Of a DNA stretch of 64,000 nt, positions 1 through 7,112 are shown in pieces. The translations under genes were made by a program, and so were the position numbers. Each line of letters begins with the position of its first letter. Positions within the stretch are counted from its first letter, which is position 1. The notes below the pieces were generated by a model. It made no database searches. It was not told the DNA's origin and saw nothing but the letters and a program-made list of their open reading frames with translations. Source of the stretch: Brachybacterium alimentarium (lineage in GTDB: Bacteria > Actinomycetota > Actinomycetes > Actinomycetales > Dermabacteraceae); NCBI RefSeq assembly GCF_002332425.1, contig NZ_NRGS01000014.1, forward strand, positions 1 to 64,000, read 5' to 3'.

Positions 1-4
1 ACAC

Positions 5-259
5 TCAACTCTGAAGAGCCACATTAACCCAGATCGTCCGGTCTTTCGTGATGACCGGGTAGCCTCGCTGGGCTGCCTCATGTATCCACACGACATCGGG
101 CACAAGCTTCGCGTCGTTCGTGTAGACCTCGCCGATCCACACGGGATGGAGGCCAAGGACGGCGAGTCCCTTTGCGGCCATCTTTCCCATGCTCCGGTCA
201 ACGAGGACAGACCGCTCCTCACGCGACTGCGGCCGACCACTCCCTGTTGCGGCGAACAT
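5..259 (-). CDS. PIN-like (VapC45-type) toxin domain protein
   Basis: An 84-residue product whose body resembles PIN-like nuclease toxins: an early acidic 'LVDRSMGK' strand, a central 'DVVWIHEAA' helix and a terminal 'VITKDRTIW' strand, the spacing seen in small VapC45/DUF5615-like proteins. Such proteins are usually Mg-dependent RNases in toxin-antitoxin pairs. I chose the ATG at 259 because AGGTGG lies six bases upstream; the reading frame stays open further upstream but without family similarity. No partner antitoxin is visible in the following 290 bases, so it may be an orphan or use a partner to the left of the window. The family call is by eye only. Confidence 0.5.
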   Translation of the reverse strand: MFAATGSGRPQSREERSVLVDRSMGKMAAKGLAVLGLHPVWIGEVYTNDAKLVPDVVWIHEAAQRGYPVITKDRTIWVNVALQS

Positions 260-509
260 CAACGACCACCTGCTCGGATAACTCGAAATCGGAGGCAACA
301 GTGGCGGGCAGTCGCCAAGATCACTGACTAGAGAGAGCGTCCCGATGCCGACGCCTAAATGGGCCGAAGGACTCGACTGGCAGTGGGGGGCTGCACCGCG
401 ACCTACCCGTCGCTGTGGGCCCGAGACCAGTGCGAGCGTGAGCACGACGAAGACGACCGCGACGCACGACGACGATGAGCGCCATCAGCATCATCATCAG
501 CATGAAGAA

Positions 510-543
510 GCGCCCCCATCCTCCTTAGGGAGGGTGAGGGCGC
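510..543. terminator. Bidirectional hairpin terminator
   Basis: Two 15-base arms (510-524 and 529-543) pair almost completely around a TTAG loop, and T-rich stretches follow on both strands (TTCTT leftward, TTTC rightward). It sits just past the stop of the leftward accessory operon and probably ends it. Confidence 0.6.
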
Positions 544-553
544 TTTCGTATAT

Positions 554-1069
554 TCAGCCCAGATTCTCTGCAGAAGCGGTTTCGTTGGGAGGAATCGGCG
601 TAATCAAGGGTATCATCGACGAATCGGCTCCAACGCTAAGCAAAAGCCGCCGAGCCTCCGACGCGGCCACGTCGTACAAAGCGTGGGTCGCCCACGGCGC
701 AAGGTATTGAGTACGGTCGCTCACCTCATCCTCCGTCAGGACACCTGCAGCATCCTTGAGCGCGATTGACGCACTCACCGAGACGCCAACTACGACACCA
801 TCGCGACGAGCAAACAGGTCGCCCAGGAGTGCCATCGGTGGTTGCTCCTGATCGGTGGCGATACCGGAGATGGTCCAGTCCAAGCCATCTTCTGGCTCCT
901 CTTCGCCAGGCACAGTCACCGCACCACTCGGGGCAACCATTGAGCGGCCTATCTGTAGTGATCCGATCGCAACTTCGGGAGCACCGGGCGGGAACATCTG
1001 TCTCAAGCCATGCCGGGAATCGTGATCCGCAGATGCGTCACGCTGGTTATCAATGGGTTCGTCTGTCAT
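554..1069 (-). CDS. SecB-like chaperone of a toxin-antitoxin-chaperone module
   Basis: A 171-residue acidic protein. The C-terminal third (LAPWATHALYDVAA, then LLLSVG and MIPLITPIPP) recalls the end of SecB-like proteins, where an aromatic-proline motif leads into a helix and then a PPL-type strand. It is the third gene of a set: its ATG overlaps the stop of the XRE antitoxin gene by four bases (ATGA). In known TAC loci such as M. tuberculosis Rv1955-Rv1957 the order is toxin, antitoxin, SecB-like chaperone, with about 181 residues for the chaperone. Position, length and the C-terminal pattern agree. Sequence similarity alone is weak, so the assignment rests largely on context. Confidence 0.5.
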   Translation of the reverse strand: MTDEPIDNQRDASADHDSRHGLRQMFPPGAPEVAIGSLQIGRSMVAPSGAVTVPGEEEPEDGLDWTISGIATDQEQPPMALLGDLFARRDGVVVGVSVSASIALKDAAGVLTEDEVSDRTQYLAPWATHALYDVAASEARRLLLSVGADSSMIPLITPIPPNETASAENLG

Positions 1070-1521
1070 GCGTGAGCCCCCATCCGAACGGCACGCTCAC
1101 GTACGGCTTCCTTCGCGCTCGTTGAGTTCCATCCCTTGAAGGCGACGGGATGGTCCCTTAGCTCGCGAGTCACGGCGTCAGCGGTACGCGTTGTCGCTAC
1201 ACCCGAGGAGGCGAAGTGAGTGAGGTCCTCAGAGCCGTCCGCCATCCCATCAGGGTCCAGCTGGTGGCGAATCATTGCTCCAAGCGCTCGAGCGTACCGA
1301 CGAACCGTGGACATCCGCGGATCATTGCCAACTCGCTCAAACTCGCTGATCGTGGCCTGGGAGACTCCGATCCTCTCCGCAAGCTCGCTTTGCGTGAGGT
1401 CGCAGCTCTTGCGCATGGCAACAAGGTCCGCGAGGAGCTTGCGATCTTCGCGGGCCAGGTGCAGTGCAAGCTGGGCGGTGGGTGACTCGAACAGCTCATC
1501 GAAGGGGTCGATGTGGTTCAT
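1066..1521 (-). CDS. XRE-family antitoxin (HigA-like) with C-terminal extension
   Basis: A 151-residue protein. Residues about 30-70 form a clear helix-turn-helix (LTQSELAERIGVSQATISEF), followed by 'RRYARALG', typical of HigA/XRE regulators. About 65 residues follow the HTH and end near a 'VAFKGWNST' segment. In chaperone-dependent HigA antitoxins such a C-terminal tail (ChAD) makes the antitoxin depend on its SecB-like chaperone, and a tryptophan is often important; that role is inferred here. Start taken at the ATG at 1521, where family similarity begins. It probably neutralises the upstream toxin and represses the operon. The toxin gene ends 52 bases upstream. Confidence 0.7.
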   Translation of the reverse strand: MNHIDPFDELFESPTAQLALHLAREDRKLLADLVAMRKSCDLTQSELAERIGVSQATISEFERVGNDPRMSTVRRYARALGAMIRHQLDPDGMADGSEDLTHFASSGVATTRTADAVTRELRDHPVAFKGWNSTSAKEAVRERAVRMGAHA

Positions 1522-1573
1522 AGGGTTGATCCTATATCTCTTCGCCGTTGGGGCAAGTGCAGGATGGGGACCC

Positions 1574-2038
1574 TCACCCCGCGATGCCCCACAGGGTGGC
1601 GTGCCCGCTGACCCAGCGTCTGCTGGCAATGTCAATCTCAAGGTTCTGCATCTGGTCGATGTCCTGCTGGGAGACGTTGACGACCTTCTGGTGCGCCCGG
1701 AGAGCTACGAGGTACCCGGGCAGCCGTGGATCCTCTGTCTCGTAGATCCTCACCAGGAGCCCCCACGTCTTGAAGCTAATTTTCAGCTCGAACAGGTTTT
1801 GGTCCCTGGCGACTGGCTCAACTTCACCAGGCACTGTCGCACAGCAACGCTCGATCGTCTCCAGGGTCGCGCGGATGTCGGCCATTGCATCAACGAAGTG
1901 CCGCGGATCGACCGCGGAGCGGATTGCATCGGTGAACTCTCGAACGACAATCCTACGATCACCCTCAATCACCGCCCAGTGGAGAATCTGCGGTGCCCAA
2001 GACGCGTCCTGGCAGCGCGACGAACGAAGCAAACTCAT
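1574..2038 (-). CDS. HigB/RelE-like (Gp49 family) toxin
   Basis: A 154-residue protein. The second half carries the fold pattern of Gp49/HigB-type mRNA interferases: 'LFELKISF' strand, 'LLVRIYE' strand, a 'LVALRAHQK' strand ending in basic residues, then 'IDIASRRW' in the final helix where the family has 'A..R'. It lies directly before the XRE antitoxin, the toxin-first order of HigBA and TAC loci. The N-terminal 75 residues are an extension not found in the shortest HigB proteins. Its start overlaps the preceding gene's stop by four bases. Expected activity is ribosome-dependent mRNA cleavage, by family inference. Confidence 0.6.
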   Translation of the reverse strand: MSLLRSSRCQDASWAPQILHWAVIEGDRRIVVREFTDAIRSAVDPRHFVDAMADIRATLETIERCCATVPGEVEPVARDQNLFELKISFKTWGLLVRIYETEDPRLPGYLVALRAHQKVVNVSQQDIDQMQNLEIDIASRRWVSGHATLWGIAG

Positions 2039-2385
2039 AGCGGAACCCTAGCCCGATGGCCGGACAGACCTGGTGTGGTCCGACGAACAGACTCGATGAC
2101 ATCACTCTTCGCGGCTACCTGCCGAGGCTGCTTCTGCCCGCGGAACGCCAGAGCGAGCGGCGGCCGGAGCCCGAACATGGGGTTCTTCGTCTCTTCGACA
2201 TACTCCGAGCCCTTCGCGGATATGCGCTGCCAGACCTTCGCCTTCTTCTTCACGTCGGTGTGCTCGGTGCAGTACTTCCACTTGACGGGCGCGTCAGTCT
2301 CGCGGGGCTTCTCGCCCCACGTGTCGTTCATGCGGCCCAAGAAGTCATCGAATCCGCTCCTGGTGCTGTCGTTCCTAGGTGCCAT
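2035..2385 (-). CDS. Hypothetical accessory protein, 116 residues
   Basis: Not recognised. It is a hydrophilic, basic protein containing a 'WKYCTEHTDVKKKAKVWQR' stretch with one Cys-His pair, and no membrane segment. It lies in a chain of short co-directional genes: 13 bases after the previous stop and overlapping the toxin gene by four bases (ATGA), so it is probably co-translated with it. Base composition is lower in G+C than the genes right of 3.2 kb. It could be a phage- or plasmid-type small protein. Confidence 0.5.
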   Translation of the reverse strand: MAPRNDSTRSGFDDFLGRMNDTWGEKPRETDAPVKWKYCTEHTDVKKKAKVWQRISAKGSEYVEETKNPMFGLRPPLALAFRGQKQPRQVAAKSDVIESVRRTTPGLSGHRARVPL

Positions 2386-2398
2386 CGTCGGGTCGACT

Positions 2399-2743
2399 CT
2401 ATCGGCGGCCCGGGTTCGCTTCCCTCCACGCGTTCATCCACACCTCGTCGTACCGGCGGGCTGCGGGGCGGGGGCGTGAGGCGCGGAGGTCGATGTGCTC
2501 AAGCAGCCAGACGAGGACGTGCGCGTCGAGCTCGTCGCGCCGGTCAATCCACGACGCCGACTCGACGACCAGCCCTGCGTCACCGGTCGCGATCCGGACG
2601 GAGCGCTCAGGCAGGGACTCGTCGATCTCGGAATGCACCACGGTTACCGTCGGCCCGATGAGCGCGAGCCGGTAGCGGATCGTGAAGCCGTGGATCGTCT
2701 GCACTGTCTTCTGGTGGGCGAAGTACAGGTCGAGGTCGCTCAC
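2399..2743 (-). CDS. Hypothetical accessory protein, 114 residues
   Basis: Not recognised. It starts with GTG at 2743, overlapping the upstream stop as GTGA. The product begins 'MSDLDLYFAHQ' and has alternating hydrophobic strands in the first 60 residues followed by an Arg-rich end 'RPRPAARRYDEVW'. No known motif. Tight coupling with its neighbours marks it as part of the accessory operon. Confidence 0.5.
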   Translation of the reverse strand: MSDLDLYFAHQKTVQTIHGFTIRYRLALIGPTVTVVHSEIDESLPERSVRIATGDAGLVVESASWIDRRDELDAHVLVWLLEHIDLRASRPRPAARRYDEVWMNAWREANPGRR

Positions 2744-2946
2744 GCGGGTTCCATCCAGCCAGGGTCCTGCGACCCGTCACCGTCCTCGAGCATCCCGCGG
2801 ATCGAGAAGTACACCTGCTCGCCGTTCGGCGCGACCCGGCACTCCATGGTCTCGTCCGAGCTCGTGAGCGTCCCGCGTCGGATGGCGGCAGTGACGCGGC
2901 GGTCGATCTCGGACTCGAGGTCCCGCAGCCAGTCCTTCATGTTCAT
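2740..2946 (-). CDS. Small hypothetical protein, first gene of the accessory operon
   Basis: About 68 residues beginning MNMKDWLRDLESEIDRR, an amphipathic helix, then a short beta-like 'EQVYFSIRGML'. Not recognised. I took the ATG at 2946 (an ATG follows at 2940); an upstream in-frame ATG at 3054 would add a Cys/Pro-rich segment read through the repeated region and looks non-coding. A CACACT hexamer six bases before 2946 resembles a leaderless promoter. It overlaps the next gene by four bases. Confidence 0.4.
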   Translation of the reverse strand: MNMKDWLRDLESEIDRRVTAAIRRGTLTSSDETMECRVAPNGEQVYFSIRGMLEDGDGSQDPGWMEPA

Positions 2947-2977
2947 GAGGCGAGTGTGCACCTGGGGACTGACGGTT

Positions 2978-3025
2978 GGGCATCCCCAGACGGGCATCTG
3001 CCAGGATGGGCAACCTGATGGGCAT
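2978..3025 (-). promoter_or_regulatory. Four iterated GGGCA(T/A) elements upstream of the accessory operon
   Basis: The hexamer GGGCAT, once GGGCAA, recurs at 2978, 2992, 3008 and 3020, in the same orientation with 12-16 base spacing, just upstream of the first gene of the leftward operon. Helical-phase repeats like this are often bound by a repressor; the XRE antitoxin of the same operon is the obvious candidate. This is inference from position. Confidence 0.3.
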
Positions 3026-3038
3026 CCCGAGCATGAAA

Positions 3039-3072
3039 CAGGCCCGATCTCCACGAAAGGAAACCGGGCCTG
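3039..3072 (-). terminator. Terminator of tRNA-Thr
   Basis: Perfect 8-base arms (CAGGCCCG and CGGGCCTG) around an 18-base loop, followed on the minus strand by TTTC. It lies nine bases beyond the 3' end of the tRNA-Thr gene. Confidence 0.5.
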
Positions 3073-3080
3073 GCCTGCGG

Positions 3081-3153
3081 AGCCGCCTGCCGGAATCGAA
3101 CCGGCGACCTATTCATTACGAGTGAATCGCTCTACCGACTGAGCTAAGGCGGC
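3081..3153 (-). tRNA. tRNA-Thr (CGU)
   Basis: Full cloverleaf on the minus strand: acceptor GCCGCCT pairs with AGGCGGC, D arm GCTC/GAGC, anticodon stem ATTCA/TGAAT with loop CTCGTAA (anticodon CGT), T arm GCCGG with loop TTCGATT. CCA is not encoded. Its 3' end faces the accessory patch at 1-3060, the usual geometry for an integrated element. Confidence 0.95.
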
Positions 3154-3252
3154 GTATCTGCCGGTCACGTGCCGGACCGGTTCACCATACGGGACGCACG
3201 AGGACGGGCGCAAAGCGACGGGACGCGATCCCCGTCACTCCCTTCCCGCCTC

Positions 3253-4884
3253 TCAGCAGGTGAAGCCGTCCTCCGGCACGGTGTCCTCCAGCAAGTAGGC
3301 ATCGACCTGCTCCTCGATGCATCCGCCGGAGCGGCCGTAGGCGGTGTGGCCCTGGCCTTCGAAGGTCAGCAGCACGCCGCTGTCCAGCTGCTCGGCGAGG
3401 CTCTGCGCCCAGGGGTACGGGGTCGCCGGGTCGTGTGTCGTGCCGATCACGAGGATTGGAGCGGCACCGTCGGCCGTGATCGCCGCCGGCTCGCGCAGCG
3501 GAGGCACCGGCCACTGGCCGCAGCCGTTGTCGCCCATCTGGGCTCCGAAGGTCGGGTACTCCTCGGCGAGCTGTTCGGCCTGGTCCTCCTGCCACTGCTC
3601 ATCAGCGTTCCAGGGGTGGTCCAGGCAGTTCACGGCCGTGATCGCATAGGTGAAGTTGGTGCGGTACGAGCCGTCCAGCAGGCGCTCGTTGGACTGGTCG
3701 GCGGTCGCGAGCAGCAGGCTGCCGTCACCGTCCATCGCGGCACTGATCGCGTCCCAGCCCGAGTCCCACAGCTCGTCGCTGTACATCAGCATGTAGAACA
3801 CGGAGCGGGCGATGGCCCCGGTCAGCGGACGATCCGGGTTCCCGCTGTCCAGCGGCTGCTTGTCCACCGAGTCGAAGAACTCGTTCAGCTGCTGCTTCCC
3901 CTCGGCGACATCGCCGGAGACCGGGCAGGATTCCCCGGAGTCCAGGCAGCTCTGGACGAAGGCGTCGGCCGAGTCCTCGAAGGCTGCGGCCCGACCGGCG
4001 AAGAAGTCGTCCATCGTGTTCTTCGGATCCAGGGCGCCGTCGATCACGAAGTGCCCGACGCGCTCGGGGTAGAGGTCCGCGAAGCTGGATCCGAGGTAGG
4101 TGCCGTAGGAGAAGCCGAGATAGTCGAGCTTCTCGGATCCCAGGGCCGCGCGCAGCACGTCCATGTCCCGTGCGGCGGAGTAGGTGTCCAGATAGGGAAG
4201 CAGGTCCCCCGAGTTCGCCTCGCAGGACTCCGCGATCTTCTTCTCCCAGTCGTCGAAGACCTCGTCACCGCCGGCCTCTCCCGGCTCCACCGTCTCCGAG
4301 AGGTAGTCGTCGGTCTCCTCGTCGCTGAGACATTCGATGCCGGCGGAGCGGGCGACGCCGCGGGGGTCGAAGCCCACCAGGTCGTAGGAGGAGCGGACCT
4401 CGGGGGAGAACATATAGGGCGCGGATTCCAGGAAGTTCACGCCGGAGACGCCGGGCCCGCCGTTGTTGAGCACGAGCGAGTCGTCGTCCTGCCCGGTGCC
4501 GGGGATCTGCGCCACGGCGAGGTCGATGGTCTTGCCGTCCGGGTCGTTCCAGGCCAGGGGCACGGTGAGCGTGCCGCACTCGATGCCGTCGGCGTAGACG
4601 TCCTCGCACTCGCCCCACTCGATGTCCTGCTCGTAGTAGGAGGAGTAGTCCGGATCCGTCGCCGGATCGGAGGGGAGGTCCGCCGCGGCCGACGTGCCGA
4701 TGTCCACCAACGGGTGCTCCGGCTCACCGGACGGCTCCTCCTGGCCGGAGTCGGTGCCGCCGCCGTCGGAGGCGCTCTCGGAGCCGCTGCCGAGCTGGGT
4801 GCAGCCGCTGAGGAGCAGGACCATCGCAGCGGCTGCCGCCGTGATCCGGGAGAGCGGCCGTCGCGGCACTGCGGCAGATGTCAT
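3253..4884 (-). CDS. Secreted lipoprotein alpha/beta-hydrolase (tripeptidyl aminopeptidase family)
   Basis: 543 residues. The N-terminus is a lipoprotein signal: basic 'RRPLSR', hydrophobic run and lipobox LLLSGC with Cys28, followed by a Gly/Ser/Glu-rich tether. The alpha/beta-hydrolase core has an oxyanion-loop motif NNGGPG (about 140), the nucleophile elbow GFSYG (Ser about 259) and a C-terminal 'GQGHTAYG' giving the catalytic His, with the Cys-containing TAP-type C-terminal domain. This matches secreted actinobacterial Slp/TAP proteases that release tripeptides outside the cell. ATG at 4884 was chosen because it places the signal peptide at the start; AAGGAC lies eight bases upstream. Confidence 0.85.
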   Translation of the reverse strand: MTSAAVPRRPLSRITAAAAAMVLLLSGCTQLGSGSESASDGGGTDSGQEEPSGEPEHPLVDIGTSAAADLPSDPATDPDYSSYYEQDIEWGECEDVYADGIECGTLTVPLAWNDPDGKTIDLAVAQIPGTGQDDDSLVLNNGGPGVSGVNFLESAPYMFSPEVRSSYDLVGFDPRGVARSAGIECLSDEETDDYLSETVEPGEAGGDEVFDDWEKKIAESCEANSGDLLPYLDTYSAARDMDVLRAALGSEKLDYLGFSYGTYLGSSFADLYPERVGHFVIDGALDPKNTMDDFFAGRAAAFEDSADAFVQSCLDSGESCPVSGDVAEGKQQLNEFFDSVDKQPLDSGNPDRPLTGAIARSVFYMLMYSDELWDSGWDAISAAMDGDGSLLLATADQSNERLLDGSYRTNFTYAITAVNCLDHPWNADEQWQEDQAEQLAEEYPTFGAQMGDNGCGQWPVPPLREPAAITADGAAPILVIGTTHDPATPYPWAQSLAEQLDSGVLLTFEGQGHTAYGRSGGCIEEQVDAYLLEDTVPEDGFTC

Positions 4885-5116
4885 GCGGGGTGTCCTTGTC
4901 CTGAGGGCGGAACGGGCGGGGCGGGCCCGGGGGCCGAGCCCCCTGGTCGAGACCCGTGGCGCGGGGCTGGGCACTCGTGCCACGTGGCTCGTGCCTGGTG
5001 GCCGGGCTCATGACCGAGGTGATCGGGCCACGTCGGCCCGGCCGCCCGTCGGCCGCGACCATCCTAGGCCTCTCGTCGGCCGGATCCTGCTCCCGGCCGA
5101 CGCGCCACGCGTCCTC

Positions 5117-5851
5117 TCAGCCGACTTCGCGGTGGTTCCAGCGCCAGATGCCGTAGGCACCGGGCAGGACGAGCAGCAGCGCGATCGGGATCAGCTCGAA
5201 GGCTCCCCCGGAGCCGTCGGCGAGCGTGGTGGCCGCCGTGTCCAGATCCAGAGCGCTGACGATGTCCATGACCGTCTCGGAGCCGGTGATCGCCGCGATG
5301 CCCGTCGCGGTGGCGATCACGAAGGGGAAGCCGATCGCGGCGAGCAGTCCCAGCACGGTGGACTGCAGTGCGAGACCCATGGCCAGCGAGAACAGCAGGG
5401 TCGCGGCCAGCGACGCCAGCTGCGTGGTGAACACGGTCTCGAGCGAGTCGAAGACGGCGCCGTTGCCGATCAGGTCGCCGCCGATCCAGGTCGCGAGGGC
5501 ACCGGCGGCGAAGGACACCACCAGCAGCGCGGCGACCACGACGATCGCGGCGATCACCTTGGAGCCGAGCACGCCGAGGCGGCCGGGACGCTGGAGGAAG
5601 GTGTTCTGGATGGAGCCGTCGGACCACTCCCCCGCGGTGATCATCACGGTGATGACCGGGATGATCAGGGACAGCGGGAGGGTCAGGACGAATCCGGTGA
5701 AGTCGATGTGGGAGGTGCCGTCTTCGAGGACGGCGGGCTGCACGAAGCCGCCGAGGGCGGCGAAGGCGACGATCAGCAGCAGTGAGATCGCCATCAGGAT
5801 GGCGGCGCTGCGGGTGTCGAGGTGGGCGCGGATGTCGAGTACGGGTCTCAT
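5117..5851 (-). CDS. ABC-2 type transporter permease
   Basis: 244 residues with about six hydrophobic segments, beginning MRPVLDIRAHLDTRSAA and followed by a first long helix. Short ABC-2 permeases of this type pair with an ATPase to export lipids, lantibiotics or drugs. The ATG at 5851 has GAGGAG upstream. It lies 67 bases downstream of the ATPase gene, and the pair is divergent from a NarL-type two-component system that probably controls it. The substrate cannot be read from the sequence. Confidence 0.8.
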   Translation of the reverse strand: MRPVLDIRAHLDTRSAAILMAISLLLIVAFAALGGFVQPAVLEDGTSHIDFTGFVLTLPLSLIIPVITVMITAGEWSDGSIQNTFLQRPGRLGVLGSKVIAAIVVVAALLVVSFAAGALATWIGGDLIGNGAVFDSLETVFTTQLASLAATLLFSLAMGLALQSTVLGLLAAIGFPFVIATATGIAAITGSETVMDIVSALDLDTAATTLADGSGGAFELIPIALLLVLPGAYGIWRWNHREVG

Positions 5852-5918
5852 GGGGTCTCCTCGAGGAGGGGTGGGGTCCGGGCGCGGGCCGAGCGGCCTG
5901 GGCCCGAGGGGTCGGGAG

Positions 5919-6902
5919 TCAGGACGCGGTCGCGGCGGGCTCGGAGGCCGGGGCGTCCGCGCCGCCCGCAGCGGCCGCAGTGGGCTCGGACTGCCCGGTG
6001 AGCGTGAAGAAGACCTCCTCGAGGCCGCCGCGATCGGTGGCGCCCAGAGAGGTGAGCACGAGCTGTTCGCGCAGAGCCAGGCGCCCCATGTCTTCGGGCG
6101 CGAGGCTGACCTCGAGCTGGTCGCCGGAGCGGTGCTCGTAGGCGATGCCGTGCTTGTCCAGCGCGGCACGCAGCGCCGCGGGGTCCAGGACCCCCACACG
6201 CGTCCCGGCCTCGCCGGTCAGCTCGTCGAGCGTGCCCTCGCGCACCAGACAGCCCTGGGCGATCACCACCAGACGGTCCACGGTGGCCTGCACCTCGAGC
6301 AGCTGGTGGCTGGACAGCAGCACGGTGCCGCCGGCGTCGGCGAAGGAGCGCAGCAGGCGACGCATCCACCGGATCCCCTCGGGATCCAGGCCGTTGGCGG
6401 GCTCGTCGAGCATGAGCACGGACGGGTCGCCGATCAGGGCCACGCCGATGCCGAGCCGCTGGCGCATGCCGTAGGAATAGCCGCCTACGCGCTTGAGGCC
6501 GGCATCCGCGAGGCCCACCATCTCCAGGACCTCGTCGGCCCGGGAGGCCGGCATCCCGAGGGTGCGCGCCGTCAGCCGCAGCGTCTCCAGGCCGGTACGA
6601 CCGCCGTGGAGGGCCCGAGCATCGAGCATCACGCCGATGGTGCGCGCGGGGTTCTCGAGGCTGCGGTAGGGGCTTCCGCCGACGAGCGCCTGGCCGGCGT
6701 CCGCCTCGGCGAGTCCGGTGAGGATGCGCAGGGTGGTCGACTTCCCGGCGCCGTTGGGGCCGAGGAAGCCGGTGACGCTGCCCGGCTGGCAGGTGAAGCT
6801 GAGGTCATCGACGACGGTGCGTCCGCCATAGCTCTTGGAGACACCGCGCACCTCGAGGGCGACGGAGCCGCGCGCGGCGGTGGAGGTGGTCTGTGAAGTC
6901 AT
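5919..6902 (-). CDS. ABC transporter ATP-binding protein
   Basis: 327 residues. Walker A GPNGAGKST at 48-56, signature 'YSYGMRQRLG', Walker B 'VLMLDEPANGLDPEG' and the switch His in 'LLSSHQL' are all intact. About 100 residues after the core form the accessory domain typical of DrrA/BcrA-type export ATPases. It ends in an Ala/Pro-rich tail. It forms an operon with the downstream permease. Start ATG at 6902, beginning MTSQTTSTAARG. Confidence 0.9.
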   Translation of the reverse strand: MTSQTTSTAARGSVALEVRGVSKSYGGRTVVDDLSFTCQPGSVTGFLGPNGAGKSTTLRILTGLAEADAGQALVGGSPYRSLENPARTIGVMLDARALHGGRTGLETLRLTARTLGMPASRADEVLEMVGLADAGLKRVGGYSYGMRQRLGIGVALIGDPSVLMLDEPANGLDPEGIRWMRRLLRSFADAGGTVLLSSHQLLEVQATVDRLVVIAQGCLVREGTLDELTGEAGTRVGVLDPAALRAALDKHGIAYEHRSGDQLEVSLAPEDMGRLALREQLVLTSLGATDRGGLEEVFFTLTGQSEPTAAAAGGADAPASEPAATAS

Positions 6903-7000
6903 GTGCACCAGAGTCCCGGATCCGTGCCCCTCCCGACAGCGACGCGGGGCCAGCCGAGGTGCGACGAACGTCGGCCGCAACAGGGGGTCGATGCCACCTG

Positions 7001-7042
7001 CCCCCGACCTCCGTCGGGGGTGGGTCGGCCAGCGGGCCGACC
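7001..7042. promoter_or_regulatory. Two adjacent perfect inverted repeats in the divergent promoter region
   Basis: CCCCCGAC/GTCGGGGG with loop CTCC (7001-7020) and GGTCGGCC/GGCCGACC with loop AGCG (7023-7042), separated by two bases. They lie between the ABC exporter and the sensor kinase genes, so they could be operators for the NarL-type regulator or an RNA structure. Confidence 0.35.
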
Positions 7043-7100
7043 TCCGCAGATGATCGGGCGCAGACCGGGCCCTGCACCGTCACGGCCGCCCGCACGCCGA

Positions 7101-7106
7101 TACAGT
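7101..7106 (+). promoter_or_regulatory. -10 element TACAGT, leaderless start of the kinase gene
   Basis: TACAGT ends six bases before GTG at 7113, so transcription would begin at or next to the start codon. No Shine-Dalgarno is present. Confidence 0.5.
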
Positions 7107-7112
7107 GACGCC

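Noticed and set aside
1220-2479. Plus-strand open frame of 419 codons across the TAC genes
   Set aside because: No recognisable motif and it contradicts three coherent, overlapping minus-strand genes.
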